The notes: generated by a model from the sequence alone, not told the origin. A stretch of DNA of 23,267 nucleotides from CAG-582 sp964551965 (GCA_964551965.1 CAZKFB010000015.1:1-23267); one strand, 5' to 3'; shown: positions 7,403 through 15,565, counted from the first letter of the stretch. A program made the numbers and translations.

Positions 7403-8212
7403 TTACATTCCTCTTTCTTTTTCTTTATTTATTGCTATTCTTAATGCTTTAGGTTTAATACATGAATTATCAAATTGATGATTACTTATTGCTCTTTCAT
7501 ATTCCGAATCAACATCATCTTTACTTACCTTAGATACTTCAGTTGGTAAATAAAGTCCATTATAACTCTCGATATCCGATTTTATACCGGAAGCTGCATC
7601 TATTACTATACCATCTTTTTCAAGATAAGTATGATAGTATTCAGCTTTAAAACCGGATTTCATAAGTGATGTAACTAGATTAACTTTATCATAGTAAGAC
7701 ATTAATTCCCAGCTTACATTATGACAATTTTCCGCTAATTTGTACTTATTGAAAAATTGAACAATATCTTCTTCATCGAGTAATTCAAATATAGATTGAA
7801 ATACAATCGAACCATATTCACTTTCGATATGGACTTTATCTTGACTCACATAACAACCATCAATTATTGGTGAAGAATCTGCATAACTAATGAAATCTTT
7901 ACGTTCCCATATCTTTTGTGAACTGCCAATTAATTTACTAAAGAATTGGATTTCCGTACGCATATCATAATCTGAACATTTAAGCATTTCATAGAAAACT
8001 CCTAAATACTTTCTTTGCATATTATGTAGGAAATATCGCACAAAACTAAATTGATTTAAATAATCATCTTCTTCTATTCCATAATAAGGGAAGATACTAG
8101 TAAAGCCAACTCCAGTTTCATGATAGAAGCTATTTAAGAATTCTTTAATTGCATTAATTTCTTCCGGAATATGCTTAAGTTCTTTTTCATAATAAATCTT
8201 ATCAACACTCAT
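7403..8212 (-). CDS. Hypothetical protein with possible Cys-His-Asp fold
   Basis: 269 residues, soluble, family not recognised. The C-terminal half contains ENCHNVSW (Cys163) at the start of a predicted helix, then YYHTYLEKDGIVIDA, in which His194 begins a strand and Asp205 ends the next one. This Cys...His...Asp order, with a small domain between, is typical of papain/transglutaminase-like cysteine hydrolases. The N-terminal 120 residues look helical. It has its own promoter and an AAGGGG site, and is first of a two-gene operon. The enzyme assignment is only pattern-based; it could equally be a non-enzymatic protein. Confidence 0.8.
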   Translation of the reverse strand: MSVDKIYYEKELKHIPEEINAIKEFLNSFYHETGVGFTSIFPYYGIEEDDYLNQFSFVRYFLHNMQRKYLGVFYEMLKCSDYDMRTEIQFFSKLIGSSQKIWERKDFISYADSSPIIDGCYVSQDKVHIESEYGSIVFQSIFELLDEEDIVQFFNKYKLAENCHNVSWELMSYYDKVNLVTSLMKSGFKAEYYHTYLEKDGIVIDAASGIKSDIESYNGLYLPTEVSKVSKDDVDSEYERAISNHQFDNSCIKPKALRIAINKEKERGM

Positions 8213-8236
8213 ATAATACCCCTTTAATGCTTATTT

Positions 8237-8265
8237 ATTGTACATTAAAGAATATAATTTGTCAA
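8237..8265 (-). promoter_or_regulatory. Promoter of the 8212-7066 operon
   Basis: Minus-strand TTGACA (8260-8265), 17 bp spacer, TACAAT (8237-8242), starting directly after the stop codon of the upstream membrane gene. Confidence 0.8.
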
Positions 8266-8267
8266 AG

Positions 8268-8765
8268 TTATATATTAGAAACAATTGAAATAATTAAATC
8301 AATTGCAAATATAATAGATAAGACAATAGTAATAGAAGGATGTATCTTGCTTATTAATTTATCTGTATATTTTCTTATAACAAATAAATATAATAAAGAC
8401 ATTAACACCCATAATAAAGATGAAGGTAAAGAAACATATTTACCTATATGAAATGGAATATTGGTATAACTCCACATTACTTTATTAAATAATTTAAGTA
8501 GTAATATTCCCCCTATATATTCTAATAAGGATAATATAATTAATAGACTTATAGATAAGATAACTATTCTTTTCTTTTTATCTTTAATTTTCTTTTTTAA
8601 ATAATCATAGATAATAATATCTATTAGTACTCCACATCCATAAAATGGTGTCCAAAATAGTTTCATAAATCCACTCTTATTAGAAACTTTAAGTAATTTA
8701 TATATAAAAGTTTCAAAAGTATGACCAAATATAGAAAATGTTAAAAAGTTATTTGCATAATACAT
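8268..8765 (-). CDS. CmpB-type putative ABC transporter permease-like membrane protein
   Basis: 165 residues with about four membrane segments. The order of motifs fits the family named putative ABC-transporter type IV (CmpB-like): WTPFYGCGVL near residue 40, LEYIGGILLLKLF near 83, then W.Y..IPFHIGKYVSL and a WVLMSLLY segment. In typical members the corresponding motifs are GP..PiYG.G and W.Y...n..G.i.L. The biochemical role of the family is poorly defined despite its name, and no ATPase gene is adjacent. GGTGG about 5 bases before the ATG may be the ribosome binding site. There is no strong promoter that I can place. Confidence 0.8.
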   Translation of the reverse strand: MYYANNFLTFSIFGHTFETFIYKLLKVSNKSGFMKLFWTPFYGCGVLIDIIIYDYLKKKIKDKKKRIVILSISLLIILSLLEYIGGILLLKLFNKVMWSYTNIPFHIGKYVSLPSSLLWVLMSLLYLFVIRKYTDKLISKIHPSITIVLSIIFAIDLIISIVSNI

Positions 8766-8821
8766 CTAAACCACCATTATTAGTTTGAACAATTATCGAC
8801 AAAATTATACATTATATTAGA

Positions 8822-8850
8822 TTGACTAGTATATTCTAATTTGTTATCAT
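8822..8850 (+). promoter_or_regulatory. Promoter of degV-family gene
   Basis: TTGACT (8822-8827), 17 bp spacer, TATCAT (8845-8850), 22 bases before the chosen ATG. Confidence 0.7.
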
Positions 8851-8872
8851 ATAAACCTAGGAGATGAAACTA

Positions 8873-9763
8873 ATGAGCAAGATAGTAATTACAACTGATA
8901 GTGGTATTGATCCTATTAATACAAATAATATGATACCTAGTCAAATAATTGAAAATGGGGAGACTAGTTATCGCGATATGATTGATATAACTCCGAAAGA
9001 AATATTAAGTAGACAAGAATTAGGTAGTACTTTTAAGACATCTTCCCCTATTCTATCTGATTATGAAGATAAGTTTAGAGAACTATTGGGTGCTTATGAT
9101 GAAATCATTCATCTATCTATGAGTAGTGGTATCAGTGAAGGAAGTGTTAATTCTTCAAAGTTAATTGCTGCAGATTTAAATGATGAATTAGGAACAAAAA
9201 TTCATGTTGTTGATACACTAACGGGAGCTACAGGCGGTACTCTACTTAATGAAATAGCCAATAATCTATTATTTAAATGTGATGACAGTGAAACTATTAT
9301 AAATATCCTTAATGATATAAAGACAAGAATAGCAACTAGTTTCTATGTACCTAATCCAGAAGGATTTGTTAGAAGTGGAAGAAATAAATCTGATTTATGT
9401 TTAAAAGAAAAAGCTTTACTAATGGGAGTAAAAGCATCAATAATGGCTGGTATTAAATTTAGAGTTGATTTCAACAATGAAGGAAATCTATATACTAAAG
9501 GTATTAGTAGAAAGAAAATAAGTCAAGGTGCTATAAAACTAGTGGCTGATGTTGTAAATGAAGATAATAAACATCTATTTGAGAAAAACTATGCTGTAGT
9601 TGGTACGGTTCAAGAAGATAAAGTTAATATGCAAGATATAATTGATTACTTATATAGTCTAAAATACTTTAATCGAGTTATCAGAAAAGACATCAACGGA
9701 ATCGTTGCTTGTTATGGAAGTCCAGATCTAGTAGGAATTAGTTTAGTTAGAAAACAAAAATAA
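8873..9763 (+). CDS. DegV family fatty-acid-binding protein
   Basis: 296 residues when started at the ATG at 8873. The open frame begins at 8864, but AGGAG at 8859-8863 abuts that ATG and is correctly spaced (9 bases) from 8873. The N-terminus SKIVITTDSGIDP is the DegV hallmark, followed by TFKTSSP..SDYEDKF (the family Ser/Thr that contact the fatty-acid carboxylate) and IIHLSMSSGISEGSVNSS. The C-terminal lobe carries the second domain (GSPDLVGISL). In Firmicutes such FakB proteins present fatty acids to the kinase FakA; no FakA is visible here. It is monocistronic, with its own promoter and terminator. Confidence 0.93.
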   Translation: MSKIVITTDSGIDPINTNNMIPSQIIENGETSYRDMIDITPKEILSRQELGSTFKTSSPILSDYEDKFRELLGAYDEIIHLSMSSGISEGSVNSSKLIAADLNDELGTKIHVVDTLTGATGGTLLNEIANNLLFKCDDSETIINILNDIKTRIATSFYVPNPEGFVRSGRNKSDLCLKEKALLMGVKASIMAGIKFRVDFNNEGNLYTKGISRKKISQGAIKLVADVVNEDNKHLFEKNYAVVGTVQEDKVNMQDIIDYLYSLKYFNRVIRKDINGIVACYGSPDLVGISLVRKQK

Positions 9764-9789
9764 AAGAGAGAATTACTTCTCTCTTTTTT
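9763..9789. terminator. Bidirectional terminator after degV-family gene
   Basis: AAAGAGAG - AATTACTT - CTCTCTTT followed by a T-run. The opposite strand also ends in TTTTATTTTTG, so it can serve the convergent minus-strand gene too. Confidence 0.85.
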
Positions 9790-9801
9790 AATACTCTAAA
9801 A

Positions 9802-10218
9802 TTATTTATCCATAGCTGAAAATAGATTAATCATAAATTTGTCTTTTTCTGAATTAGCTTTTGAAATCATAACACCTTTATAAGTAGTTAACTCAGCTAC
9901 ATGCCCTTCAAGTAATATTTCTGTTGGCATGATAGTTTCTAACATAACTACATTTTGTTCTTTATAAACTATATATCTTATTTTAACTTCCCCATGTACT
10001 TGCGTAAATAAATGATCACTAGGTAATTTTAATTCATAAGTTTCTGTATTATTTGCTTTATCAGAACTCATTAATTCACCTAAAAATTCACCACTTCTAA
10101 GTGCAGGATAATATTCGAAGTTTAACTTTTTAAAAGCTAACATATTATATTTTTTTAATGCTCGCTCTAACTTCTTGTATTCATTTTCGTTAATATAATC
10201 AAGAATAAATCCTTTCAT
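9802..10218 (-). CDS. Hypothetical protein
   Basis: 138 residues, soluble, family not recognised. A charged helical N-terminus (about 10-30) is followed by what looks like a beta-rich domain (alternating hydrophobic strands from about 45 to 125). AAGGGGGAA sits 5 bases before the ATG and a strong promoter lies upstream. It is monocistronic between convergent and divergent neighbours. Confidence 0.78.
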   Translation of the reverse strand: MKGFILDYINENEYKKLERALKKYNMLAFKKLNFEYYPALRSGEFLGELMSSDKANNTETYELKLPSDHLFTQVHGEVKIRYIVYKEQNVVMLETIMPTEILLEGHVAELTTYKGVMISKANSEKDKFMINLFSAMDK

Positions 10219-10251
10219 TAGTATTCCCCCTTATTCCTTAATTACATAGTA

Positions 10252-10281
10252 ATTATATCATTCTAAATCTCCCATTGTCAA
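10252..10281 (-). promoter_or_regulatory. Promoter of the 10218 gene
   Basis: Minus-strand TTGACA (10276-10281), 18 bp spacer, TATAAT (10252-10257): both boxes are consensus. The rest of the 183 bp gap to 10402 is AT-rich and shows no further element I can name. Confidence 0.8.
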
Positions 10282-10401
10282 TTTAGAGTAAATAATATCT
10301 CTTTATGTGACGTTTAGTTTACCACAATTGATAACTATTTGTCAAATCAGATTACAAAATATAGATAGTTAATATTTTTAATCTAAAACATAAAATTATA
10401 T

Positions 10402-10743
10402 ATGAACGAAGATCGAGAGAAAATATTGAATGTTGAAAATATAGTTTGGATTATCTATTCCTTATTTGCTGTTGGGGGAATTATAGCCAATAATCTTGAA
10501 ATCGAAGATATAAAAAACAGAAATCAAAAGAACAGAAAAAAGTATAAGACAATAAATATTATAATCTTTTTAATAGCTAGTGTGATTAACTTCTTTTTTC
10601 TAAACATTATATATAATAGATACAAAAAGACAAAGAATAAAAATAACTTTTTAACACTTCTAGCATCATTTATGATTTTTATATCAAGTCTTATACTTCT
10701 ATATGTTGAAATTACAGGAGAAGAAATTATACCAAACGAATAA
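10402..10743 (+). CDS. Small membrane protein, three predicted segments
   Basis: 113 residues with hydrophobic segments at about 13-30, 50-70 and 83-103, and a very basic loop (RNQKNRKKYK) between the first two. Family not recognised. The ATG has no clear Shine-Dalgarno sequence and I see no convincing promoter, so the exact start is uncertain. The membrane pattern and codon use like its neighbours make a real gene likely. It is the only plus-strand gene between two minus-strand units. Confidence 0.6.
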   Translation: MNEDREKILNVENIVWIIYSLFAVGGIIANNLEIEDIKNRNQKNRKKYKTINIIIFLIASVINFFFLNIIYNRYKKTKNKNNFLTLLASFMIFISSLILLYVEITGEEIIPNE

Positions 10744-10744
10744 T

Positions 10745-10768
10745 AAAAAACACCGGTTACTCACCGAT
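10745..10768 (-). terminator. Terminator of the 11215 gene
   Basis: Minus-strand ATCGGT - GAGTA - ACCGGT (one G-U pair), then a T-run at 10750-10745. It overlaps the stop codon of the minus-strand gene. Confidence 0.65.
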
Positions 10769-11215
10769 ATTTTCTTTTGTATTTGTTAACTTCTTTTCAG
10801 TTTCACTAGGACTTGTTGGTAAATATTTATTTAATTCTTCCATTCCAAGTATCGTAACGAAAATAGTTAAATCGAATATTTCTATTACATCATTAATATC
10901 TCTTTGCTTATCAGAAAGAACATGATGTACAAAGTCATTTCTCTTACTCACTTCTTGGTCATCAGAATTTTCACTTAAACCAGTACTTAATACGGTTAAT
11001 AGTTCTTTAGAATCCATTGTATGTTGAAGTAAGAAATCCATATAGTTTTTAACTTCAGATATTTCTTCTTCACTTAGTTTAGATAAAGTTTCACTAAAAC
11101 AATTTTTAAAATCTATAATATAAAGTTGTCTTTTTTCTTCATCTAGAAAAGGTTCACTTAATTCCTTAATTAACATTCTCAATAATGCAGCTACCATATA
11201 ATTAGTATCAATCAC
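10757..11215 (-). CDS. Hypothetical protein
   Basis: 152 residues from a GTG at 11213-11215. The frame extends to a GTG at 11224, but AGGGAG there directly abuts that codon, whereas it lies 8 bases before 11215. The protein is acidic and largely helical, with no membrane segment except a weakly hydrophobic patch near the C-terminus (IFDLTIFVTILG), and no recognised family. The first residues (IDTNYMVAALL) superficially recall a PIN domain, but no further PIN motif follows. It has its own promoter and terminator. Confidence 0.75.
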   Translation of the reverse strand: MIDTNYMVAALLRMLIKELSEPFLDEEKRQLYIIDFKNCFSETLSKLSEEEISEVKNYMDFLLQHTMDSKELLTVLSTGLSENSDDQEVSKRNDFVHHVLSDKQRDINDVIEIFDLTIFVTILGMEELNKYLPTSPSETEKKLTNTKENIGE

Positions 11216-11239
11216 AACAATCACTCCCTACTGCTGATA

Positions 11240-11268
11240 ATACTAACACAAATACTATTTTATTTCAA
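11240..11268 (-). promoter_or_regulatory. Promoter of the 11215 gene
   Basis: Minus-strand TTGAAA (11263-11268), 17 bp spacer, TAGTAT (11240-11245). Confidence 0.6.
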
Positions 11269-11269
11269 T

Positions 11270-11292
11270 AAAAAAGAGGATTATTCATCCTC
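11270..11292 (-). terminator. Terminator of ftsK/spoIIIE
   Basis: Minus-strand GAGGAT - GAATA - ATCCTC followed by six T. The hairpin is formed by the last codons and the stop of the gene. Confidence 0.85.
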
Positions 11293-13500
11293 TCCATTAG
11301 AACTTCCATCAAGTTTAACTAATACTTCTCTAGGTTTGGACCCATTTGCTGGTCCAATAATACCATTTTCTTCTAATTGATCTACAATACGAGCTGCTCG
11401 ATTATAACCAAGTCTAAATCTTCTTTGTAATAATGATGCTGATACTTTTCCTGATTCAATACAGAAATCAACAACTTCATTATATAGAGGATCTTCATCG
11501 TCAGATTCCCCTCCACCATAAGACTCACCAGCACCTCCACTAGAAGAACTAGCTTTAGTTATTGAATCATCATATTGAGCAACTTGTTCTTTTGAAACAT
11601 AAGCAATAACTCTTTCAATTTCATCATCACTTATAAAGTTACCTTGAATACGAATTGGAACATTTTCTCCCATCGGTTTATATAACATATCACCTTTACC
11701 TAATAGTTTTTCTGCTCCACCCATATCAAGAATTGTTCTTGAATCAATTTGGGATGCAACAGCAAATGAAATACGCGATGGGATATTAGCTTTAACAACA
11801 CCCGTAATTACATCCGTTGAAGGTCTTTGAGTTGCAACAATTAAGTGAATTCCGGCTGCTCTTGCCATTTGTGTAATTCTCATGATTGAATCTTCTACTT
11901 CTTTACTTGCAACTAACATTAAGTCAGCAAGCTCATCGATTATAACGACGATGTAAGGCATTAATCTAAGCGTATTATCTTCCGGATTTCTCTTGATTAA
12001 ATCAGCTATCTTTTCATTATATCCACCAATGTTTTTAACCTTTTCATCAGCAAACATGTCATAACGTTTTTCCATCTCTTTAACGATGTTTTGTAAGGCA
12101 ATACTTGCTTTCTTAGGATCCGTTACAACCGGACATAAAAGATGAGGTACACCATTATAGTTGGATAATTCAACCTTCTTTGGATCAACTAGCACAAGTT
12201 TAACTTCATCGGGTCTCTTGTTAATTAAAATACTGGAAATAAATGAGTTAACACATACCGATTTACCTGAACCAGTAGAACCGGCAACAAGTAAATGTGG
12301 AGTTTTTGATAGATCAGCAACAAAGTTATTACCCATAATATCTTTACCTAGAGATACTGGTATCTTCATTCCGGCCATCTCTTTTTGTTTTGTCTCTAAA
12401 ACTTCTCTTATTGGTACACCAACAGTTATCTTATTAGGTATTTCAATACCAACCGTTGTCTTACCAGGAATTGGTGCTTGAATACGAACATCTTTAGCTG
12501 CAAGTGATAAGGCTATCTCTTTTGATAAACCAGTAATTTTACTTACTTTAGTACCATTTTTAATTGCAACTTCAAACTGAGTTACTGTAGGCCCTTCATG
12601 ACAAGCAACTACTTTACCAACAATTTGGAAATCTGCTAAGACATTTTGTAAGGCAATAGTTGTCTGTTTTATAAATTCATCAGTATCATGTTTTTTATTT
12701 TTCTTTAATGGATCTAATACATCATCTAATCTTGGTAAACGATAATTAGAATTGATCGAAATTAAAGGAACTTCCGATACAGGAGTTTGAGGAATAGGTA
12801 CCTCTTCTTCCATACTGTGATATTTCTTTAATTCTTCAGCTGAATGAACGATAATCTTATCATCGTCATCATCTTCTTCATCTTCTTCATCGTCATCATC
12901 ATGACTCATAACCTTTTTCTCTCTCTTTGGTCTATTTTTTAATATTGTTTGAACTTTATCAAGTAAATCTCCAAAAGATATATTAATTAACATTATAAAA
13001 CCAAATAGAATTAGAACGGAAACAATAATATAAGTTCCAATATTATCAAGTAATGATACAAAGATAAAACTGAAGAATAAACCAATTATACCTCCACCCG
13101 TTTGACTTAAACCATCATAACTACTTGATATAACTCGTAAAAATACATCAATTGAATTATTAACAGCAGTACCTAAAGATACCCCCGTATCTACATAATT
13201 CATATGCGCCATTGTTAATAAAGAAATAATAAGTAAATAGAAACCTATTAATCTACCCGTTATAAAATTAGGCATCTTTCTTTTAATTAACATATACATA
13301 CCTATTATTAAAATAAGAACAATTAATACATTATACCAAGCTCCAAATAGAAATATAGCAAAATCTTTAATTATCTTACCTACAGGTCCAAATTTACCTA
13401 ATCCAATTATTGCAATTAAGATAAGTATTAAACCTAATATTTCTACAGAAAATTTAAAATTATTAGTTGTTGCTTCTTTTTTTCTCTTACGCTTTGCCAC
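11281..13500 (-). CDS. ftsK: DNA translocase FtsK/SpoIIIE
   Basis: 739 residues from a GTG with AAGGTGG about 7 bases upstream. Four or five membrane segments lie in residues about 18-175, then a strongly acidic stretch (about 198-213, almost all Asp/Glu) and a linker. The motor domain carries Walker A GSTGSGKS (about 405-412) and Walker B IVVIIDELADLM (about 515-526). The RecA-like core includes DPKKVEL and the MARAAGIHLIVATQRPS segment. The last ~65 residues are the winged-helix gamma domain (DFCIESGKVSASLLQRRFRLGYNRAARIVDQLE), which reads oriented KOPS/SRS sites. It pumps chromosomal DNA through the division septum. Length and order fit the family; the sequence alone does not separate FtsK from SpoIIIE. 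Confidence 0.97.
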   Translation of the reverse strand: MAKRKRKKEATTNNFKFSVEILGLILILIAIIGLGKFGPVGKIIKDFAIFLFGAWYNVLIVLILIIGMYMLIKRKMPNFITGRLIGFYLLIISLLTMAHMNYVDTGVSLGTAVNNSIDVFLRVISSSYDGLSQTGGGIIGLFFSFIFVSLLDNIGTYIIVSVLILFGFIMLINISFGDLLDKVQTILKNRPKREKKVMSHDDDDEEDEEDDDDDKIIVHSAEELKKYHSMEEEVPIPQTPVSEVPLISINSNYRLPRLDDVLDPLKKNKKHDTDEFIKQTTIALQNVLADFQIVGKVVACHEGPTVTQFEVAIKNGTKVSKITGLSKEIALSLAAKDVRIQAPIPGKTTVGIEIPNKITVGVPIREVLETKQKEMAGMKIPVSLGKDIMGNNFVADLSKTPHLLVAGSTGSGKSVCVNSFISSILINKRPDEVKLVLVDPKKVELSNYNGVPHLLCPVVTDPKKASIALQNIVKEMEKRYDMFADEKVKNIGGYNEKIADLIKRNPEDNTLRLMPYIVVIIDELADLMLVASKEVEDSIMRITQMARAAGIHLIVATQRPSTDVITGVVKANIPSRISFAVASQIDSRTILDMGGAEKLLGKGDMLYKPMGENVPIRIQGNFISDDEIERVIAYVSKEQVAQYDDSITKASSSSGGAGESYGGGESDDEDPLYNEVVDFCIESGKVSASLLQRRFRLGYNRAARIVDQLEENGIIGPANGSKPREVLVKLDGSSNGEDE

Positions 13501-13579
13501 TCTTAACCACCTTAATATAATTATACCCTAATTTAAGAATTAAGGAAAACTTAATTGTCAGTTTTATGTAAAATAAATC

Positions 13580-13613
13580 AAAAAAAATATTAATTATCAA
13601 CTTAATTAATATT
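13580..13613 (-). terminator. Terminator of the 14042 gene
   Basis: Minus-strand AATATTAATTA - AGTTGA - TAATTAATATT followed by T-run (13585-13580). AT-only stem of 11 bp overlapping the stop codon. Confidence 0.7.
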
Positions 13614-14042
13614 TTTCTTTTTTGTTAATTCAATTTGCATACTTTTTATCTCTTCATATACTTTATTTATTTCATCATCTATTTCTTTTCTCTTATCTAG
13701 TGATATATCTACTAAAGCACTTTCTAATGACGCATGATAATCGTTTTTATTAATTTTATTTAGATTATTCCAATTAATACCTTTAAAGTATTTGAGAATA
13801 TCTTTATTTAAACTTAACTTGCCTTGTAACATTAATACAGAAATTACTGGATAACCTAGGTAGTTTTGCCAATAAGTTGAATTATCATTAGAATAATATA
13901 AATTATCATTCCATTTAATTAAATATTCTTTTTCTAAAGTACTAGATTTAACTATTGCATAATTATCAAACATCTCTACTCGATTATCAATAATAGCTGT
14001 ATAAGCTTCCGGTATTTTCTCAATTGGTGGTAGTTTTTCCAC
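13602..14042 (-). CDS. Conserved-looking hypothetical protein
   Basis: 146 residues from a GTG with GGAG 8 bases upstream. It has an N-terminal half with many aromatic residues (EYLIKWNDNLYYSNDNSTYW, then YLGYPVISVLMLQGKL) and a charged, coiled-coil-like C-terminal helix (about 110-142). I recall no named family. There is no signal peptide or membrane segment. It is separated from merR by a terminator and its own weak promoter. Confidence 0.75.
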   Translation of the reverse strand: MEKLPPIEKIPEAYTAIIDNRVEMFDNYAIVKSSTLEKEYLIKWNDNLYYSNDNSTYWQNYLGYPVISVLMLQGKLSLNKDILKYFKGINWNNLNKINKNDYHASLESALVDISLDKRKEIDDEINKVYEEIKSMQIELTKKKNIN

Positions 14043-14061
14043 AATATCATCTCCTAAATAA

Positions 14062-14091
14062 ATTATAGCAAAAGAAAAATAGTATATTCAA
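14062..14091 (-). promoter_or_regulatory. Probable promoter of the 14042 gene
   Basis: Minus-strand TTGAAT (14086-14091), 18 bp spacer, TATAAT (14062-14067). The -35 lies in the loop of the merR terminator, so the two elements overlap. Confidence 0.5.
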
Positions 14092-14098
14092 TACTATT
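14074..14098 (-). terminator. Terminator of merR-family gene
   Basis: Minus-strand AATAGTAT - TGAAT - ATACTATT followed by TTTCTTTT, beginning at the merR stop codon. The stem is AT-rich, so strength is uncertain. Confidence 0.55.
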
Positions 14099-14475
14099 TA
14101 ACTTGCAATTCTCATTAAGGATTTATTCTTTTCTAAAGGAATAATATTATCTTTAGAACTTACTTCTTCACGAATTATATTAAGCTTTTGAATTTTGCTC
14201 TCTAACTCATTTATTGAATCAGATAACTCATCTATCTTATTATCAATAATTTCTTCATTTAAACATGACTTATACATTAATATCTCTTCTAATGAAAAAT
14301 TAACACTTCTAAGTAATTTAATTAAATATACTTCACTTAGATTATCATCCGTATAATAACGATATCCCGTAAACCTATCTATTTCATAAGGAATTAACAA
14401 TCCAATACTATCATAGTATCTAAGTGTTCTAATAGATAAATCAGTCATTTTGGAAAATTCACCAATTCTATACAT
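14098..14475 (-). CDS. MerR family transcriptional regulator
   Basis: 125 residues. The N-terminal winged helix-turn-helix is clear: YRIGEFSKMTDLSIRTLRYYD (residues 2-22), then GLLIPYEIDRFTGYRYY, as in BmrR/BltR-type regulators. A coiled-coil dimerisation helix follows (about 75-103). The C-terminal effector (GyrI-like) domain of BmrR is absent and no Cys metal-binding cluster is seen, so the signal is unknown. GAGGGGG precedes the ATG. It lies 55 bp behind the VirD4-like gene, whose promoter has MerR-type architecture, which makes that promoter the obvious target. A second promoter in the gap may also drive it. Confidence 0.93.
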   Translation of the reverse strand: MYRIGEFSKMTDLSIRTLRYYDSIGLLIPYEIDRFTGYRYYTDDNLSEVYLIKLLRSVNFSLEEILMYKSCLNEEIIDNKIDELSDSINELESKIQKLNIIREEVSSKDNIIPLEKNKSLMRIAS

Positions 14476-14500
14476 AATATATCCCCCTCAAATTGCTTAT

Positions 14501-14529
14501 ATTTTACCAAAAATTTTATTCTTTTTCAA
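14501..14529 (-). promoter_or_regulatory. Possible internal promoter of merR-family gene
   Basis: Minus-strand TTGAAA (14524-14529), 17 bp spacer, TAAAAT (14501-14506) in the gap after the VirD4-like gene. It would give a basal supply of regulator. Confidence 0.45.
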
Positions 14530-14530
14530 A

Positions 14531-15475
14531 TTAATCTTTATTCATAAGATCGGTTACTTCAAATAATTTACGAGTTTGTTCTCCATAAATATTATTGAAT
14601 TCTTCTAAATCTAAAGCTGACATATTAAAGAAAATATTGTAATTTCTTGAATTCTTAACCATAATATCAAAGTTTTCTAATAGAATAACAAGATTTATAT
14701 CATCAATAATAATATTAAATGGTATATGTTCTTTATGATAAAGTGAATAGAATAATTCATATAAGAAAATATTAGTTACAATTCTATTATTCTTTATAAT
14801 ATCATCAACTACAATAAATATAGCAGTTTTTTTATCTTGAAAACTATCTATATCAATATCGTTTGTACTAATAATATTAAGTAGTTTCTCTCTAGCTGTA
14901 AAACGACCTAGTCCTAAACTACATACAGAAATAATCCCGCCTCTAGTTTCTAATGGTGCATGAATTACATACTGACCAACCCTATAAGCTAAACTATCTT
15001 CCTTAATATTATCAAAGTATTCTTTAATATTAGATGCTTGAACAATATCTTGAACTTTATCTAATCTAACATTATTAATATCTCCCTTATCAAATAGAGA
15101 TAAAACAATACATTTAAATAAATCAGAAGCTGAATTAACCCAAAAAGGATCATTTGAATTTTCTACCTCAAACATACATTTACTAATAGAATCAAGAATA
15201 TCCATTACTTCATCATAGTTCTTTTCTTGATAAAGTTTAAAGGGGTATTCAAAGATATTAAATTTATCAGATTTTGTTAAGGCTTTAAAATTAATAGTTT
15301 TAATAACATAGTTTTCACTAACTAATTTTTCTTTAAATGAAGTTAAATACTCTAGATTACTATCAATAACAACTATTGATTCCTGATTATCAATCATTTC
15401 ATCAAAGTTTTTAAATAAGTGATTAGTAGTTTTTCCTGAGCCAATTGGACCGACAACTAGTTTGTTCTTATTCAT
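14531..15475 (-). CDS. Orphan VirD4/TraG-like P-loop ATPase
   Basis: 314 residues. Walker A GPIGSGKT (9-16) is at the extreme N-terminus. DPFWVNSASDLFKCIVLSLFD (about 108-128) matches the alpha-helical segment after the P-loop in type IV coupling proteins. LGLGRFTAREKLLNI and KKTAIFIVVDD (about 219-229), then NIIIDDINLVI (Walker B region, about 255-265), follow in the order seen in TraG/VirD4. The N-terminal membrane segments of true coupling proteins are missing and the protein is short. No relaxase, mating-pore gene or integrase is nearby. A strong AAGGAGGAAAAG site precedes the ATG. The role is unclear: a domesticated DNA or protein pump fragment, or a soluble regulator of one. Confidence 0.8.
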   Translation of the reverse strand: MNKNKLVVGPIGSGKTTNHLFKNFDEMIDNQESIVVIDSNLEYLTSFKEKLVSENYVIKTINFKALTKSDKFNIFEYPFKLYQEKNYDEVMDILDSISKCMFEVENSNDPFWVNSASDLFKCIVLSLFDKGDINNVRLDKVQDIVQASNIKEYFDNIKEDSLAYRVGQYVIHAPLETRGGIISVCSLGLGRFTAREKLLNIISTNDIDIDSFQDKKTAIFIVVDDIIKNNRIVTNIFLYELFYSLYHKEHIPFNIIIDDINLVILLENFDIMVKNSRNYNIFFNMSALDLEEFNNIYGEQTRKLFEVTDLMNKD

Positions 15476-15497
15476 ACTTTTCCTCCTTTCGATGATT

Positions 15498-15528
15498 AGG
15501 ATAACACTCTAGTTAACTAGAGAGTCAA
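15498..15528 (-). promoter_or_regulatory. MerR-type promoter with palindromic operator
   Basis: Minus-strand -35 TTGACT (15523-15528) and -10 TATCCT (15498-15503) are separated by 19 bp instead of 17. The spacer contains a perfect 16-bp palindrome CTCTAGTTAACTAGAG (15507-15522). This long spacer with a central palindrome is the hallmark of promoters activated by MerR-family proteins through DNA untwisting. It drives the VirD4-like gene and the merR gene behind it. Confidence 0.85.
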
Positions 15529-15536
15529 TAAAAACA

Positions 15537-15565
15537 TTTACATAAATTTTTAGTTAATATATAAT
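15537..15565 (+). promoter_or_regulatory. Promoter of acpS
   Basis: TTTACA (15537-15542), 17 bp spacer, TATAAT (15560-15565), 15 bases before the acpS ATG and divergent from the MerR-type promoter. Confidence 0.75.

Noticed and set aside
8227..8451. Plus-strand open frame of 74 codons
   Set aside because: It lies antisense to the CmpB-like gene and the strong minus-strand promoter; no start signal.
10757..11224. PIN-domain-like N-terminus (IVVIDTN)
   Set aside because: The better-supported start removes the first three residues of the pattern, and no later acidic PIN motifs are present.
12161..12481. Plus-strand open frame inside ftsK
   Set aside because: Antisense shadow of the conserved ATPase domain.
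14098..15475. Integrative conjugative element
   Set aside because: Only a VirD4-like ATPase is present; no relaxase, integrase, pore genes or attachment repeats are visible.
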